Assembly (NCBI RefSeq): GCF_903969135.1
Contig: NZ_LR824569.1
Coordinates: 3,121,001 to 3,185,000 of the forward strand
Origin: Chryseobacterium sp. JV274
Lineage (GTDB): Bacteria; Bacteroidota; Bacteroidia; Flavobacteriales; Weeksellaceae
Direction: 5' to 3'
Length of the DNA stretch: 64,000 bases
Position 1 is the first letter of the stretch, and every line of letters starts with the position of its first letter. The notes beneath the pieces are model-generated. The model did no database searches, was not told the origin of the DNA, and saw only the letters and a list, made by a program, of their open reading frames with translations. Of this stretch, positions 9,252 through 16,972 are shown piece by piece. Position numbers and translations under genes: made by a program.

Positions 9252-10653
9252 TATAAAAAACTTCCTTATTTCAGGCGCAATGGCATCACTGCTGATGTCT
9301 TGTGCCGTAGGGAAAAAATATACAAGAACAGACCTTCAGGTTCCGGAAACGTACAAAGAATCTGTACAGGTAACAGGAGATACGGTGGTTCTTCCATGGA
9401 AAACTTTTTTCAAAGATCCTAAATTGATAGGCTTAATAGATAAAGCACTTTCAAGAAATAACGAAGTAAACGTAGCCCTGAAAAATATCGAACAGCTGGA
9501 TCTGATCTATAAACAAGCCAAGCTGGGACTGATGCCGACATTGGATTTAACCGCTGGGGCGAATAGAAGCTGGGCGTCCAAAAATACTCTTAATGGCTCT
9601 CTTAATGAACAGTTTGTTGGAACAAAGTATATGGATGATTTTAGTGCCGCCCTAAGGCTTTCCTGGGAAATAGATATCTGGGGAAAAGCTAAAATGCAGA
9701 AAGAATCTGCCGCGGCAGAATATTTTGGACAGAAAGAAAACCTGAATGCGATAAAAAGCAGGATCGTAGTTCAGGTTGCGCAGGCTTACTATAATCTCAT
9801 AAGTCTGGATGAACAGCTGAAAATAGCCGAGCAGAACATTGAACTCAGTGACAATACTCTTACAATGATGAATCTGCAGTTTAAAGCTGGACAGATTAAT
9901 TCATTGGCAGTTCAGCAGTCAGAAGCCCAAAAGAAAACAGCTGAGCTACTGATCCCTTTAGCAAAACAGAATATTTCTATTCAGGAAAATGCACTGAGCA
10001 TTCTTTGTGGGGAATATCCCACCAGAATAGAAAGAGAAGGAAATCTTAAAACAATGATTCCGGAAAATAGATTGTCTGAAGGATTGCCCGCCCAGCTGCT
10101 GAGCCGCAGACCGGATCTGAAAATGGCAGAATTTAACGTAATTAGCCTGAATTCCAAAACCGGACTGGCAAAAGCAGCCATGTACCCAAGTATCAGCCTG
10201 AGCCCGCAGATAGGAGTGAACTCAAATAAGTTCAGCTCATGGTTTGACATTCCCGGATCTATTACCAAAACAATTGCAGCAAATCTGGCAGCCCCGATTT
10301 TTCAGAAAAAACAATTGAAAACAGCTTACGAAACTGCATTGATTGAACAGGAAAAAGCAGCCATCAACTTTAAACAATCTGTAATGACTGCTGTGGGAGA
10401 AGTTTCCGATGCCATGGCCAAGTCTAAAGGTTCTTCAGAAAGACTGCAGCTTTTAGAACAGAGAACAGCCATTCTGGATAAAGGAATCAATGATGCCCTG
10501 AAACTGTATAAAAGCGGGATGGCAACCTATCTTGAAGTCATTACAGCTCAGAACAATAAACTTCAGAATGACCTGGAAGCCATTAATGTAACCCTTGAAA
10601 GATTAAATGCAGAAGTAGACCTGTACAGATCGCTTGGAGGAGGAGTACAATAA
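9238..10653 (+). CDS. RND efflux outer-membrane factor (NodT/OprM-type)
   Basis: The 471-residue lipoprotein has the lipobox LMSC at about residue 22 and the two OEP repeats of the TolC/OprM family. Hallmarks include LGLMPTLDLTAGANRSW and LSWEIDIWGK in the first half, and SRRPDLKMAEF with AAMYPSISLSPQIG in the second. It forms the trimeric outer-membrane duct of the tripartite pump. Its start lies 14 bases inside the transporter gene, so the pump operon is adaptor-transporter-channel. A strong terminator follows at 10678. Confidence 0.94.
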   Translation: MRIFNIKNFLISGAMASLLMSCAVGKKYTRTDLQVPETYKESVQVTGDTVVLPWKTFFKDPKLIGLIDKALSRNNEVNVALKNIEQLDLIYKQAKLGLMPTLDLTAGANRSWASKNTLNGSLNEQFVGTKYMDDFSAALRLSWEIDIWGKAKMQKESAAAEYFGQKENLNAIKSRIVVQVAQAYYNLISLDEQLKIAEQNIELSDNTLTMMNLQFKAGQINSLAVQQSEAQKKTAELLIPLAKQNISIQENALSILCGEYPTRIEREGNLKTMIPENRLSEGLPAQLLSRRPDLKMAEFNVISLNSKTGLAKAAMYPSISLSPQIGVNSNKFSSWFDIPGSITKTIAANLAAPIFQKKQLKTAYETALIEQEKAAINFKQSVMTAVGEVSDAMAKSKGSSERLQLLEQRTAILDKGINDALKLYKSGMATYLEVITAQNNKLQNDLEAINVTLERLNAEVDLYRSLGGGVQ

Positions 10654-10677
10654 CATGTAAATAATAGATATTAAATT

Positions 10678-10713
10678 AAAAGGAAGCTGCATCTTATAGC
10701 TTCCTTTTTTTTG
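10678..10713 (+). terminator. Rho-independent terminator after the RND efflux operon
   Basis: AAGGAAGCT pairs with AGCTTCCTT, followed by T8. It ends the adaptor-transporter-channel transcript. Confidence 0.85.
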
Positions 10714-10914
10714 TTATTTCTAAAGGTAAATACAATTTAATTGAGCATAAGGTCCGGAATTTGCACAGGAGTGATGAAATTTTACACTCATTAAATCAGT
10801 GATTTATGAAAAATTTTATCTTTTTTTCAAAAATAGATGCAAGATTTTTGAAAAGTAGGATTTATATAGATGAGTACTCGAAAATAATTAATGTTTAACG
10901 AAAAAAGTAATGCA

Positions 10915-11493
10915 ATGAAAAGATTGACAGTACCCCGATTTTTTATAACAGTTTTAATGGTTTTAGTAGGATTTACTTTATCCTCTTGTAATGATAATGA
11001 TGGTCCGGACATACCTCCTGTAAAAATGGAAGACTTAAAAGGAAACTACAAAGGTAAGCTGGTTATTGTGCAGGGAAATAGCAAAAGAGAAGGAATAAAA
11101 GAATTTAAAGTAAAAAAAGATACAATCTCGTTTGCTGAATTTCCAATAGAAGAAATTGTAAAAACTGTGGTGAAAAATCCTGCAAAAGCAGAAACCGCAT
11201 TGAAATCAATGGGAAAAGTGAAGTATGACCTTAAGTATGCTGCAGTAATTAATACTGCGAATAATGTGATAGAACTTACATTTGCTCCTAAGGCTATGGA
11301 ACTTCAGATCCCTGTAGACGGAGTGAATAAAAAGACCGTTGTAGAATTTGTAGCGAAACAAAAAGGATATTATGTAGGATTGGACCAGACACTGAGGTAT
11401 GCTGTAACAGCAGAAAAAATTACAGTAGATGGTACATTGATTACCCCTTATGAGGTGATTGATTATAATTTTCCATTCTGTATAAAAAATTAA
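10915..11493 (+). CDS. Small secreted lipoprotein, DUF4840-like
   Basis: Starting at the internal ATG (10915; an upstream ATG at 10891 would add eight polar residues before the signal peptide), the product is 192 residues. It has a lipobox LSSC followed by an Asp/Asn-rich stretch, typical of surface-exported Bacteroidota lipoproteins. The mature part begins with a motif around LKGNYKGKLVIVQG, which resembles DUF4840 lipoproteins, a family of unknown function. The gene stands alone between the efflux terminator and the sigma-factor operon, about 100 bases before the latter. Confidence 0.6.
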   Translation: MKRLTVPRFFITVLMVLVGFTLSSCNDNDGPDIPPVKMEDLKGNYKGKLVIVQGNSKREGIKEFKVKKDTISFAEFPIEEIVKTVVKNPAKAETALKSMGKVKYDLKYAAVINTANNVIELTFAPKAMELQIPVDGVNKKTVVEFVAKQKGYYVGLDQTLRYAVTAEKITVDGTLITPYEVIDYNFPFCIKN

Positions 11494-11596
11494 TTAATAG
11501 ATATTATCATCAATGGATTGCACTTTATTGTTAAGATGCAATCTATTTTTGCTTGACAGTTTTATAACATCCCAGTGGATACGGAGGCAGCAGTAT

Positions 11597-12163
11597 ATGG
11601 AAGAAAGTAAAGAACAGATTTTGGTAAAGCACCTTCTGAAGAAGGAGGAAGCTGCCTGGAAAGAGCTTTTTGGAGCTTATTCCGGAAATCTGGCTTATGT
11701 CTGCTCCCGTTATGTAGCTGAAAAAGAAGATGTTCATGATATACTTCAGAACAGTTTTATCAAAATGTTCCGTTCGATAGAATCTTTTGAATACAGAGGA
11801 AGTGGGTCTTTGAAAGCCTGGATGACCCGTATTGCTGTCAATGAATCTTTGAAACATATCAAACAGAAAGGAGATTTTAATTCTGCGGTGGAAGTGGATG
11901 ATCTTCCGGATATTCCTAATGAAGAAGAACCGGACTTTGAAGAGGTTCCGCGTGATGATATTATGATGATGATAAGAGCGCTTCCTGAAGGGTATAGAAC
12001 TGTTTTTAACCTGTTTGTATTTGAGAAAAAAAGCCATAAGGAGATTGCCGGACTGCTGGGAATTGCAGAAAATTCTTCTGCATCTCAGTTTCACCGTGCA
12101 AAAGGACTGCTTGTTCAGAAAATAAAAGAATTTAAAATGTCAAAAAAAGCACAATATGAATAA
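11597..12163 (+). CDS. RNA polymerase ECF-type sigma-70 factor
   Basis: Starting at ATG 11597 the protein is 188 residues. The frame is open back to 11513, but the extra 28 residues are unlike any sigma factor. Region 2 (about 25-95) includes DVHDILQNSFIKMFRSI and SLKAWMTRIAVNESL. Region 4 (about 125-180) includes LPEGYRTVFNLFVFE and the helix-turn-helix HKEIAGLLGIAENSS. It redirects RNA polymerase to a small regulon. The downstream gene overlaps its end by 8 bases and looks like its membrane anti-sigma factor, so the pair form a classic sigma/anti-sigma unit. Confidence 0.93.
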   Translation: MEESKEQILVKHLLKKEEAAWKELFGAYSGNLAYVCSRYVAEKEDVHDILQNSFIKMFRSIESFEYRGSGSLKAWMTRIAVNESLKHIKQKGDFNSAVEVDDLPDIPNEEEPDFEEVPRDDIMMMIRALPEGYRTVFNLFVFEKKSHKEIAGLLGIAENSSASQFHRAKGLLVQKIKEFKMSKKAQYE

Positions 12164-13556
12164 TGAATGGCTAAATAACCTGCGAAGCAGAATGGATGAC
12201 CATGAAGAGGACGTTCCGGAAGGATTGTGGGATGACATCAAAGATGAACTATTTTCCGGGGAAGAAAACAACAGTATTCCCGGGTTTATCCCAGAAATTC
12301 ATGAAGGAGGAAAAAACAAGAAAGAGAAGGGAACCGGTGCAGGAAAAAAAACGTTATTCTATCGTCTCGGAGGTATTGCAGCTGCCATTGCACTGCTCTT
12401 TTTACTGACGAAACTCCTGCCACAGAATGATACAGGTAAAACCCTGTCTCAGAAACCGGCAGATGTGAAAAAAGAAAAGGAAAAGAATTCTTTAAAACCT
12501 TTGGAAACTGAACATCTCTCAAACGGTGAAGTGAAATCCGGAACAGTACCTTTTTTAGCTGAAAAAATATCAAAAGCAGGTGGTCCGGAGAAAAAGTCAG
12601 GACAGAAATATTTTAATACTGAAGAAAAAAATGAAGTAGGGAATATTCAGGATATTCATGAAATCATCAAACTTCCAGCTGTAATGGAGCCTTTTCATCA
12701 GGAGAGCAAGATCGCTCAGAAAGTATCTCATACCGATGATACAGTAAAAGAACCGGCCATAGAGAAGACCCCTGATGAGGTTCTTTTCAAACAGGAAGAA
12801 TTAAAAGAAGTGTATGCAGAGAATACAAAACATACCACCAAAAGATCCCGTGACAAAAAGTCGTGGATGCTGAGTATGCTTACAGGAAATGTTGCTTCCA
12901 ACTCTGCAGAACAGCAGTTTCCGGGATATGCTTCCATCACTGGAAAAGCAATGAATGTTGAGCAGGTCTGGAGTACTTCTGAATATCATGATGATCCTCT
13001 GACAGCAATCTTTCTGGCAAATCAAAGTCAGCCGGTTGAAGCAAGAATCAGACATAAGGTGCCTGTTACATTTGGATTGTCTCTTTACTACAATTTAGGA
13101 AAAAGATGGGGAATAGGAACAGGACTGAATTATACGAAACTTTCTTCTGAATTGCATTCAGGAACTGAGAATAATTATATTAAAGGAGATCAGACGGTTC
13201 ATTATATAGGAATTCCGGTGCAGGTCAATTATAATATCATTCAGAAAGGGAAATTTACAGGATATGTTACAGGCGGAGCACTTGTTGAAAAACCTATAGC
13301 AGGAAATATCACAACAACTTATGTGGTGAATGATGAAATAAAGGAATCCTCAAAAGAGCGTGTGGCACCAAAACCTTTTCAGTTTTCGGTTAACACTGCG
13401 GTAGGATTTCAGCTGAAGGTCATAGACAAAGTCGGAATTTATGCTGAACCGGGAATAGGATATCATTTCAAGGAAGAAAATGCTCCTAATACCATTTATA
13501 AAGAGAAACCATTTCATTTTAACATGAAATTCGGGATCAGAGTGCTGCTGGATTAA
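12156..13556 (+). CDS. Putative anti-sigma factor fused to an outer-membrane beta-barrel-like domain
   Basis: The 466-residue protein opens with an acidic cytoplasmic segment (residues 1-60, DDHEEDVPEGLWDDIKDELF) typical of sigma-operon partners in Bacteroidota. One transmembrane helix follows (about 66-84), then a Lys/Glu-rich periplasmic linker of roughly 200 residues. The C-terminal part (about 290-466) alternates polar and hydrophobic residues with GIGTGLNYTKLSS, YIGIPVQVNYNI and FNMKFGIRVLLD, like PorT/outer-membrane beta-barrel domains. The start overlaps the sigma gene by 8 bases. If read correctly, it would be anchored in the inner membrane and reach the outer membrane. The barrel assignment is by pattern only. 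Confidence 0.75.
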   Translation: MNNEWLNNLRSRMDDHEEDVPEGLWDDIKDELFSGEENNSIPGFIPEIHEGGKNKKEKGTGAGKKTLFYRLGGIAAAIALLFLLTKLLPQNDTGKTLSQKPADVKKEKEKNSLKPLETEHLSNGEVKSGTVPFLAEKISKAGGPEKKSGQKYFNTEEKNEVGNIQDIHEIIKLPAVMEPFHQESKIAQKVSHTDDTVKEPAIEKTPDEVLFKQEELKEVYAENTKHTTKRSRDKKSWMLSMLTGNVASNSAEQQFPGYASITGKAMNVEQVWSTSEYHDDPLTAIFLANQSQPVEARIRHKVPVTFGLSLYYNLGKRWGIGTGLNYTKLSSELHSGTENNYIKGDQTVHYIGIPVQVNYNIIQKGKFTGYVTGGALVEKPIAGNITTTYVVNDEIKESSKERVAPKPFQFSVNTAVGFQLKVIDKVGIYAEPGIGYHFKEENAPNTIYKEKPFHFNMKFGIRVLLD

Positions 13557-13597
13557 TGTTGGGGATTTTAAAACAAAACCAAACTTAATTATTATAT

Positions 13598-14560
13598 ATG
13601 AAAACAAAACTAATTTTTTTAGTGTTTTTACTATTCAGCATTCTGGATATAAAAGCACAGTGTACCCCTACCATTACCAGTCCGAGACTTGGACAGAAAT
13701 ATCCGGGAACAATTTTGTTCTGTGATGTGGAAGATGAAATAATTTCTACTACACAGACCTATGGAAGCTATCAGTGGTACAAACAGGAATGGACCTGGCA
13801 GACACCCAACAACAACCCTTGGGTGGCCATTCAGGGAGCTACATCGCAGCAGTTAACCGTTAGCGGTAATGACCAGCTGAATTATTTTAAAGTAGTCGTT
13901 ACAGATGGGGATTGTACAGCAGAAAGCCCGGCAGTATTTGCTGATGGATTTGTATATGGTCTTCCGGCTATGATGACAACTTATACTCCCGGAACCTATC
14001 AGGAAAATATGGGAATCGTGAATGTATGTAATGGAGCATCTGTACAATTTGATAATATATTTCCTGTTGTATATGGCAAACATACCTGGTTCAGATGTGT
14101 ACCAAGCAGTAATCCTGCGTTGCCGGGAGATCCCTGCATCATTCCTGGAGTGATAGGAGATACATATGTTGCGACAAGTTCCGGAAAATATGGCTTTTAT
14201 GCCTGTACAGAATATTGCCCGGATCAATGCCAGATGCTGGATCCGTTTGCCTTTGTGGAAGTGAATTTCGGAAATTGGGATTTCTGTACCAATCTGGGAA
14301 CGGGAGAGGTGAAGACTAAAGATAATAATCTGAAAATCTATCCCAATCCTACAGCGCAGCATCTTTATATCGGAAAAGAATCGGATAAAATCTATAAGGA
14401 AGTTACCATTATAGACATGTCCGGAAAACTTGTTCTAAAGAAAAATGACCACAGGTATAATCAGGCGATTGATGTAAGTCAGCTCGTGTCAGGAAACTAT
14501 ATCATTGTTTCTAAAAGCGCAGATGGAAAAGAATATAAAAATAGATTTATAAAGAAATAA
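13598..14560 (+). CDS. Type IX secretion cargo protein with C-terminal sorting domain
   Basis: The 320-residue protein has a signal peptide ending near IKAQC, several cysteines, and Ig/PKD-like beta segments (QWYKQEWTWQTPNNNPWV, then LTVSGNDQLNYFKVVVTDG). The C-terminal 75 residues form a type A T9SS sorting domain with LKIYPNPTAQHLYIG and final KNRFIKK. It should therefore be exported across the outer membrane and released or lipid-anchored by the PorU sortase. It lies 41 bases after the anti-sigma gene and may be a target of that sigma factor. The specific function is unknown. Confidence 0.85.
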   Translation: MKTKLIFLVFLLFSILDIKAQCTPTITSPRLGQKYPGTILFCDVEDEIISTTQTYGSYQWYKQEWTWQTPNNNPWVAIQGATSQQLTVSGNDQLNYFKVVVTDGDCTAESPAVFADGFVYGLPAMMTTYTPGTYQENMGIVNVCNGASVQFDNIFPVVYGKHTWFRCVPSSNPALPGDPCIIPGVIGDTYVATSSGKYGFYACTEYCPDQCQMLDPFAFVEVNFGNWDFCTNLGTGEVKTKDNNLKIYPNPTAQHLYIGKESDKIYKEVTIIDMSGKLVLKKNDHRYNQAIDVSQLVSGNYIIVSKSADGKEYKNRFIKK

Positions 14561-14981
14561 GATTACATAGTCTGAATGTGTTAAAATTTTGATTGTGGGA
14601 AGGAAGATTGGATGTTAGAGGAGGGATGTTTCTTGTATTGAAGAAGAACTAGAGTAATTTATTTTAATACTTTACGCTCAATAGATAAAATTTCATCCTT
14701 GTTAATCTAATGACGTCATAATTACCCCCAAAAAGGAATTCTCTCTTTCCGGCATCCGGCTTCCTGACTCACATTTGGCATTTTATCCGGAATTCAGATG
14801 AAATAATCTCTTTCGTTAGTTTTTAATAATGGTTGGATCGGTACAATTTTTTGTGCCGATTTTTTTATTTTGAGTTTTTCTTAATATCTTTTTAAATATC
14901 CCTTTCTGACTAGAATATCATTCATGTAAACATCAGATTTTCAAAATAGTATATTCATTATTTTTACTTCAAAAACACACC
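14561..14981. other. Intergenic region with decayed repeat-like tract, 421 bases
   Basis: The left part (about 14595-14635) is a purine-rich G/A tract and the part near 14745-14785 is a pyrimidine-rich C/T tract. This layout resembles that of 42284-42390. A terminator-like hairpin lies at 14837-14867. No convincing ORF is present. The last 110 bases are AT-rich and must contain the promoter of the YifB gene. Confidence 0.45.
14837..14867 (+). terminator. Intrinsic terminator-like hairpin
   Basis: ATCGGTACAA pairs with TTGTGCCGAT (one G-T wobble) around a TTTT loop, followed by seven T residues. It is 277 bases past the type IX cargo gene, so it either ends a long 3-prime UTR or a separate small transcript. 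Confidence 0.65.
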
Positions 14982-16517
14982 ATGCTGATCAAAATTTATG
15001 GAAGTGCCATTCATGGAGTGGCTGCACAGACAATAACAATTGAAGTGAATGTAGATACCGGTGGAGTAGGATACCATCTGGTGGGTCTTCCTGATAATGC
15101 GATTAAAGAAAGCAGCTATAGAATCTCTGCCGCACTGAAAAATGTAGGATATAAAATTCCCGGAAAGAAAATCACAATCAATATGGCTCCGGCGGATCTC
15201 AGAAAAGAAGGTTCTGCCTATGATCTGAGTATTGCCATTGGTATTTTAGCGGCTTCAGATCAGATTTTGGCTGAGGAAATTGAACATTATGTTATTATGG
15301 GCGAGCTTTCTCTCGACGGAAGCCTGCAGCCCATCAAAGGTGTTTTGCCCATCGCTATTCAGGCAAGAGAAGAAGGCTTTCAAGGAATTATTCTCCCCAA
15401 ACAAAATGCCAGAGAAGCCTCCATTGTCAATGATCTTGACGTATATGGGGTAGAAAATATCAGAGAAGTTATTGATTTTTTTAATGAAGGAAAACCGCTT
15501 GAAAAAATGATATTGGACACCAGAAAAGAGTTTCATGAGAGAATCAACGATTTTCCTTTTGATTTCTCCGAAGTTAAAGGTCAGGAAACAGCTAAAAGAG
15601 CGATGGAAGTCGCAGCTGCAGGCGGACATAATATCATTTTGATCGGTCCGCCAGGAAGCGGAAAGACCATGCTGGCTAAAAGGATTCCCAGTATTTTACC
15701 TCCATTGACCCTGAAAGAAGCTTTAGAAACAACAAAAATTCATTCCGTAGCCGGAAAAATAGGAACTGAAGCATCATTGATGACCGTTCGTCCCTTCAGA
15801 TCTCCGCATCATACTATTTCTGATGTTGCTTTGGTAGGAGGTGGAAGTTATCCGCAGCCCGGAGAGATTTCCCTGGCTCATAACGGAGTGTTATTTCTGG
15901 ATGAAATGCCAGAATTTAAGAGAACCGTGCTGGAAGTGATGAGACAGCCTTTGGAAGATCGTGAAGTAACAATTTCAAGAGCACGGTTTACAGTAAACTA
16001 TCCGGCAAGCTTCATGTTGGTAGCCTCTATGAATCCCAGCCCAAGCGGCTTCTTCCCCGATGATCCTAACAATACCTCATCTGCTTATGAAATGCAGCGC
16101 TATATGAATAAACTTTCAGGGCCGCTTCTGGATAGGATTGATATTCATATTGAAGTTCAGAAGGTGGAGTTTGAACAGCTTTCCGAAAAAAGAAAAGGAG
16201 AAATGAGCAAAAACATCCGGGAACGTGTCCTGAAAGCAAGAGATATTCAGAATAAAAGATATCAAAGCCTCAATATCAGCAGTAATGCTCAAATAGGGCC
16301 TAAGGAAATTGAAGCCTTTTGTGAGTTGGATGAAACTTCTTTCGGTCTCATCAAGTTGGCAATGGAGAAACTAAATCTTTCGGCAAGAGCATATGACAGA
16401 ATACTGAAAGTCGCCAGAACAGTTGCTGACCTTGAGGGATCTGAGAATATCCTGTCTCATCATATTTCTGAAGCGATACAGTACAGAAGCCTGGATCGTG
16501 AATTTTGGAATGGTTAG
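14982..16517 (+). CDS. comM: YifB/ComM family Mg-chelatase-like AAA ATPase
   Basis: The 511-residue cytoplasmic ATPase has the N-terminal ChlI/Lon-like domain (about 1-165, MLIKIYGSAIHGVAAQTI and INMAPADLRKEGSAYDL). A Mg-chelatase AAA+ core follows, with Walker A GPPGSGKTMLAKR at about residue 221, Walker B GVLFLDEMPEF near 305 and the loop SMNPSPSGFF. The C-terminal lid carries LSARAYDRILKVARTVADL. In naturally competent Gram-negatives, ComM is a helicase that widens branch migration of incoming DNA. With dprA also present in this window, the organism has at least two core transformation functions. Monocistronic. Confidence 0.93.
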   Translation: MLIKIYGSAIHGVAAQTITIEVNVDTGGVGYHLVGLPDNAIKESSYRISAALKNVGYKIPGKKITINMAPADLRKEGSAYDLSIAIGILAASDQILAEEIEHYVIMGELSLDGSLQPIKGVLPIAIQAREEGFQGIILPKQNAREASIVNDLDVYGVENIREVIDFFNEGKPLEKMILDTRKEFHERINDFPFDFSEVKGQETAKRAMEVAAAGGHNIILIGPPGSGKTMLAKRIPSILPPLTLKEALETTKIHSVAGKIGTEASLMTVRPFRSPHHTISDVALVGGGSYPQPGEISLAHNGVLFLDEMPEFKRTVLEVMRQPLEDREVTISRARFTVNYPASFMLVASMNPSPSGFFPDDPNNTSSAYEMQRYMNKLSGPLLDRIDIHIEVQKVEFEQLSEKRKGEMSKNIRERVLKARDIQNKRYQSLNISSNAQIGPKEIEAFCELDETSFGLIKLAMEKLNLSARAYDRILKVARTVADLEGSENILSHHISEAIQYRSLDREFWNG

Positions 16518-16972
16518 TTTTATATTTGATTGATTTTAAAATAAATAGAAAAGATGTTTTCATAAGTTTAATTCGACTCTCTGGAATAAACATAGTAATT
16601 ATGTAACGCATAGGTTAAAATATTATGTTAAGTTTGATTACCAAATTATTAAAAATATTACATTATGGAAATCAAATTTTTAAACACTGAATAAAAACTT
16701 ACCTCTCGTTTCTGAAGAATATATAATCTGTTTTTCTTCTTTCCGATTCAATAAATAACGTTTGAACGCTGTTTACTGTTCTGCTCTCTGAGTGGATCGC
16801 TTAAGGCTTTATGTCATTCAGTTTTTTAAACTATTAAGCAAACATATTTAGTAAATAAGCTGTGGTTATGCCTTATGCCTGGTTGTTTCCTTATTTCATA
16901 GAGTCTAAAATCAACTTAGAATAGGGTTGAAGCCATTAATTACAAATTTTTAAACCAAATCAAATTATTATT
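16518..16972. other. Long intergenic/leader region, 455 bases
   Basis: AT-rich region between the YifB gene and the adenylation-reductase gene. No ORF of credible length and no obvious terminator is visible directly after the YifB stop. The 3-prime half, from about 16740, is less AT-rich and could hold a distant promoter with a long untranslated leader. I recognise no riboswitch. Confidence 0.5.

Noticed and set aside
11513..11596. Upstream extension of the sigma factor frame
   Set aside because: The extra 28 residues are hydrophobic/Cys-containing and unlike the N-terminus of ECF sigma factors; ATG 11597 gives a normal product.
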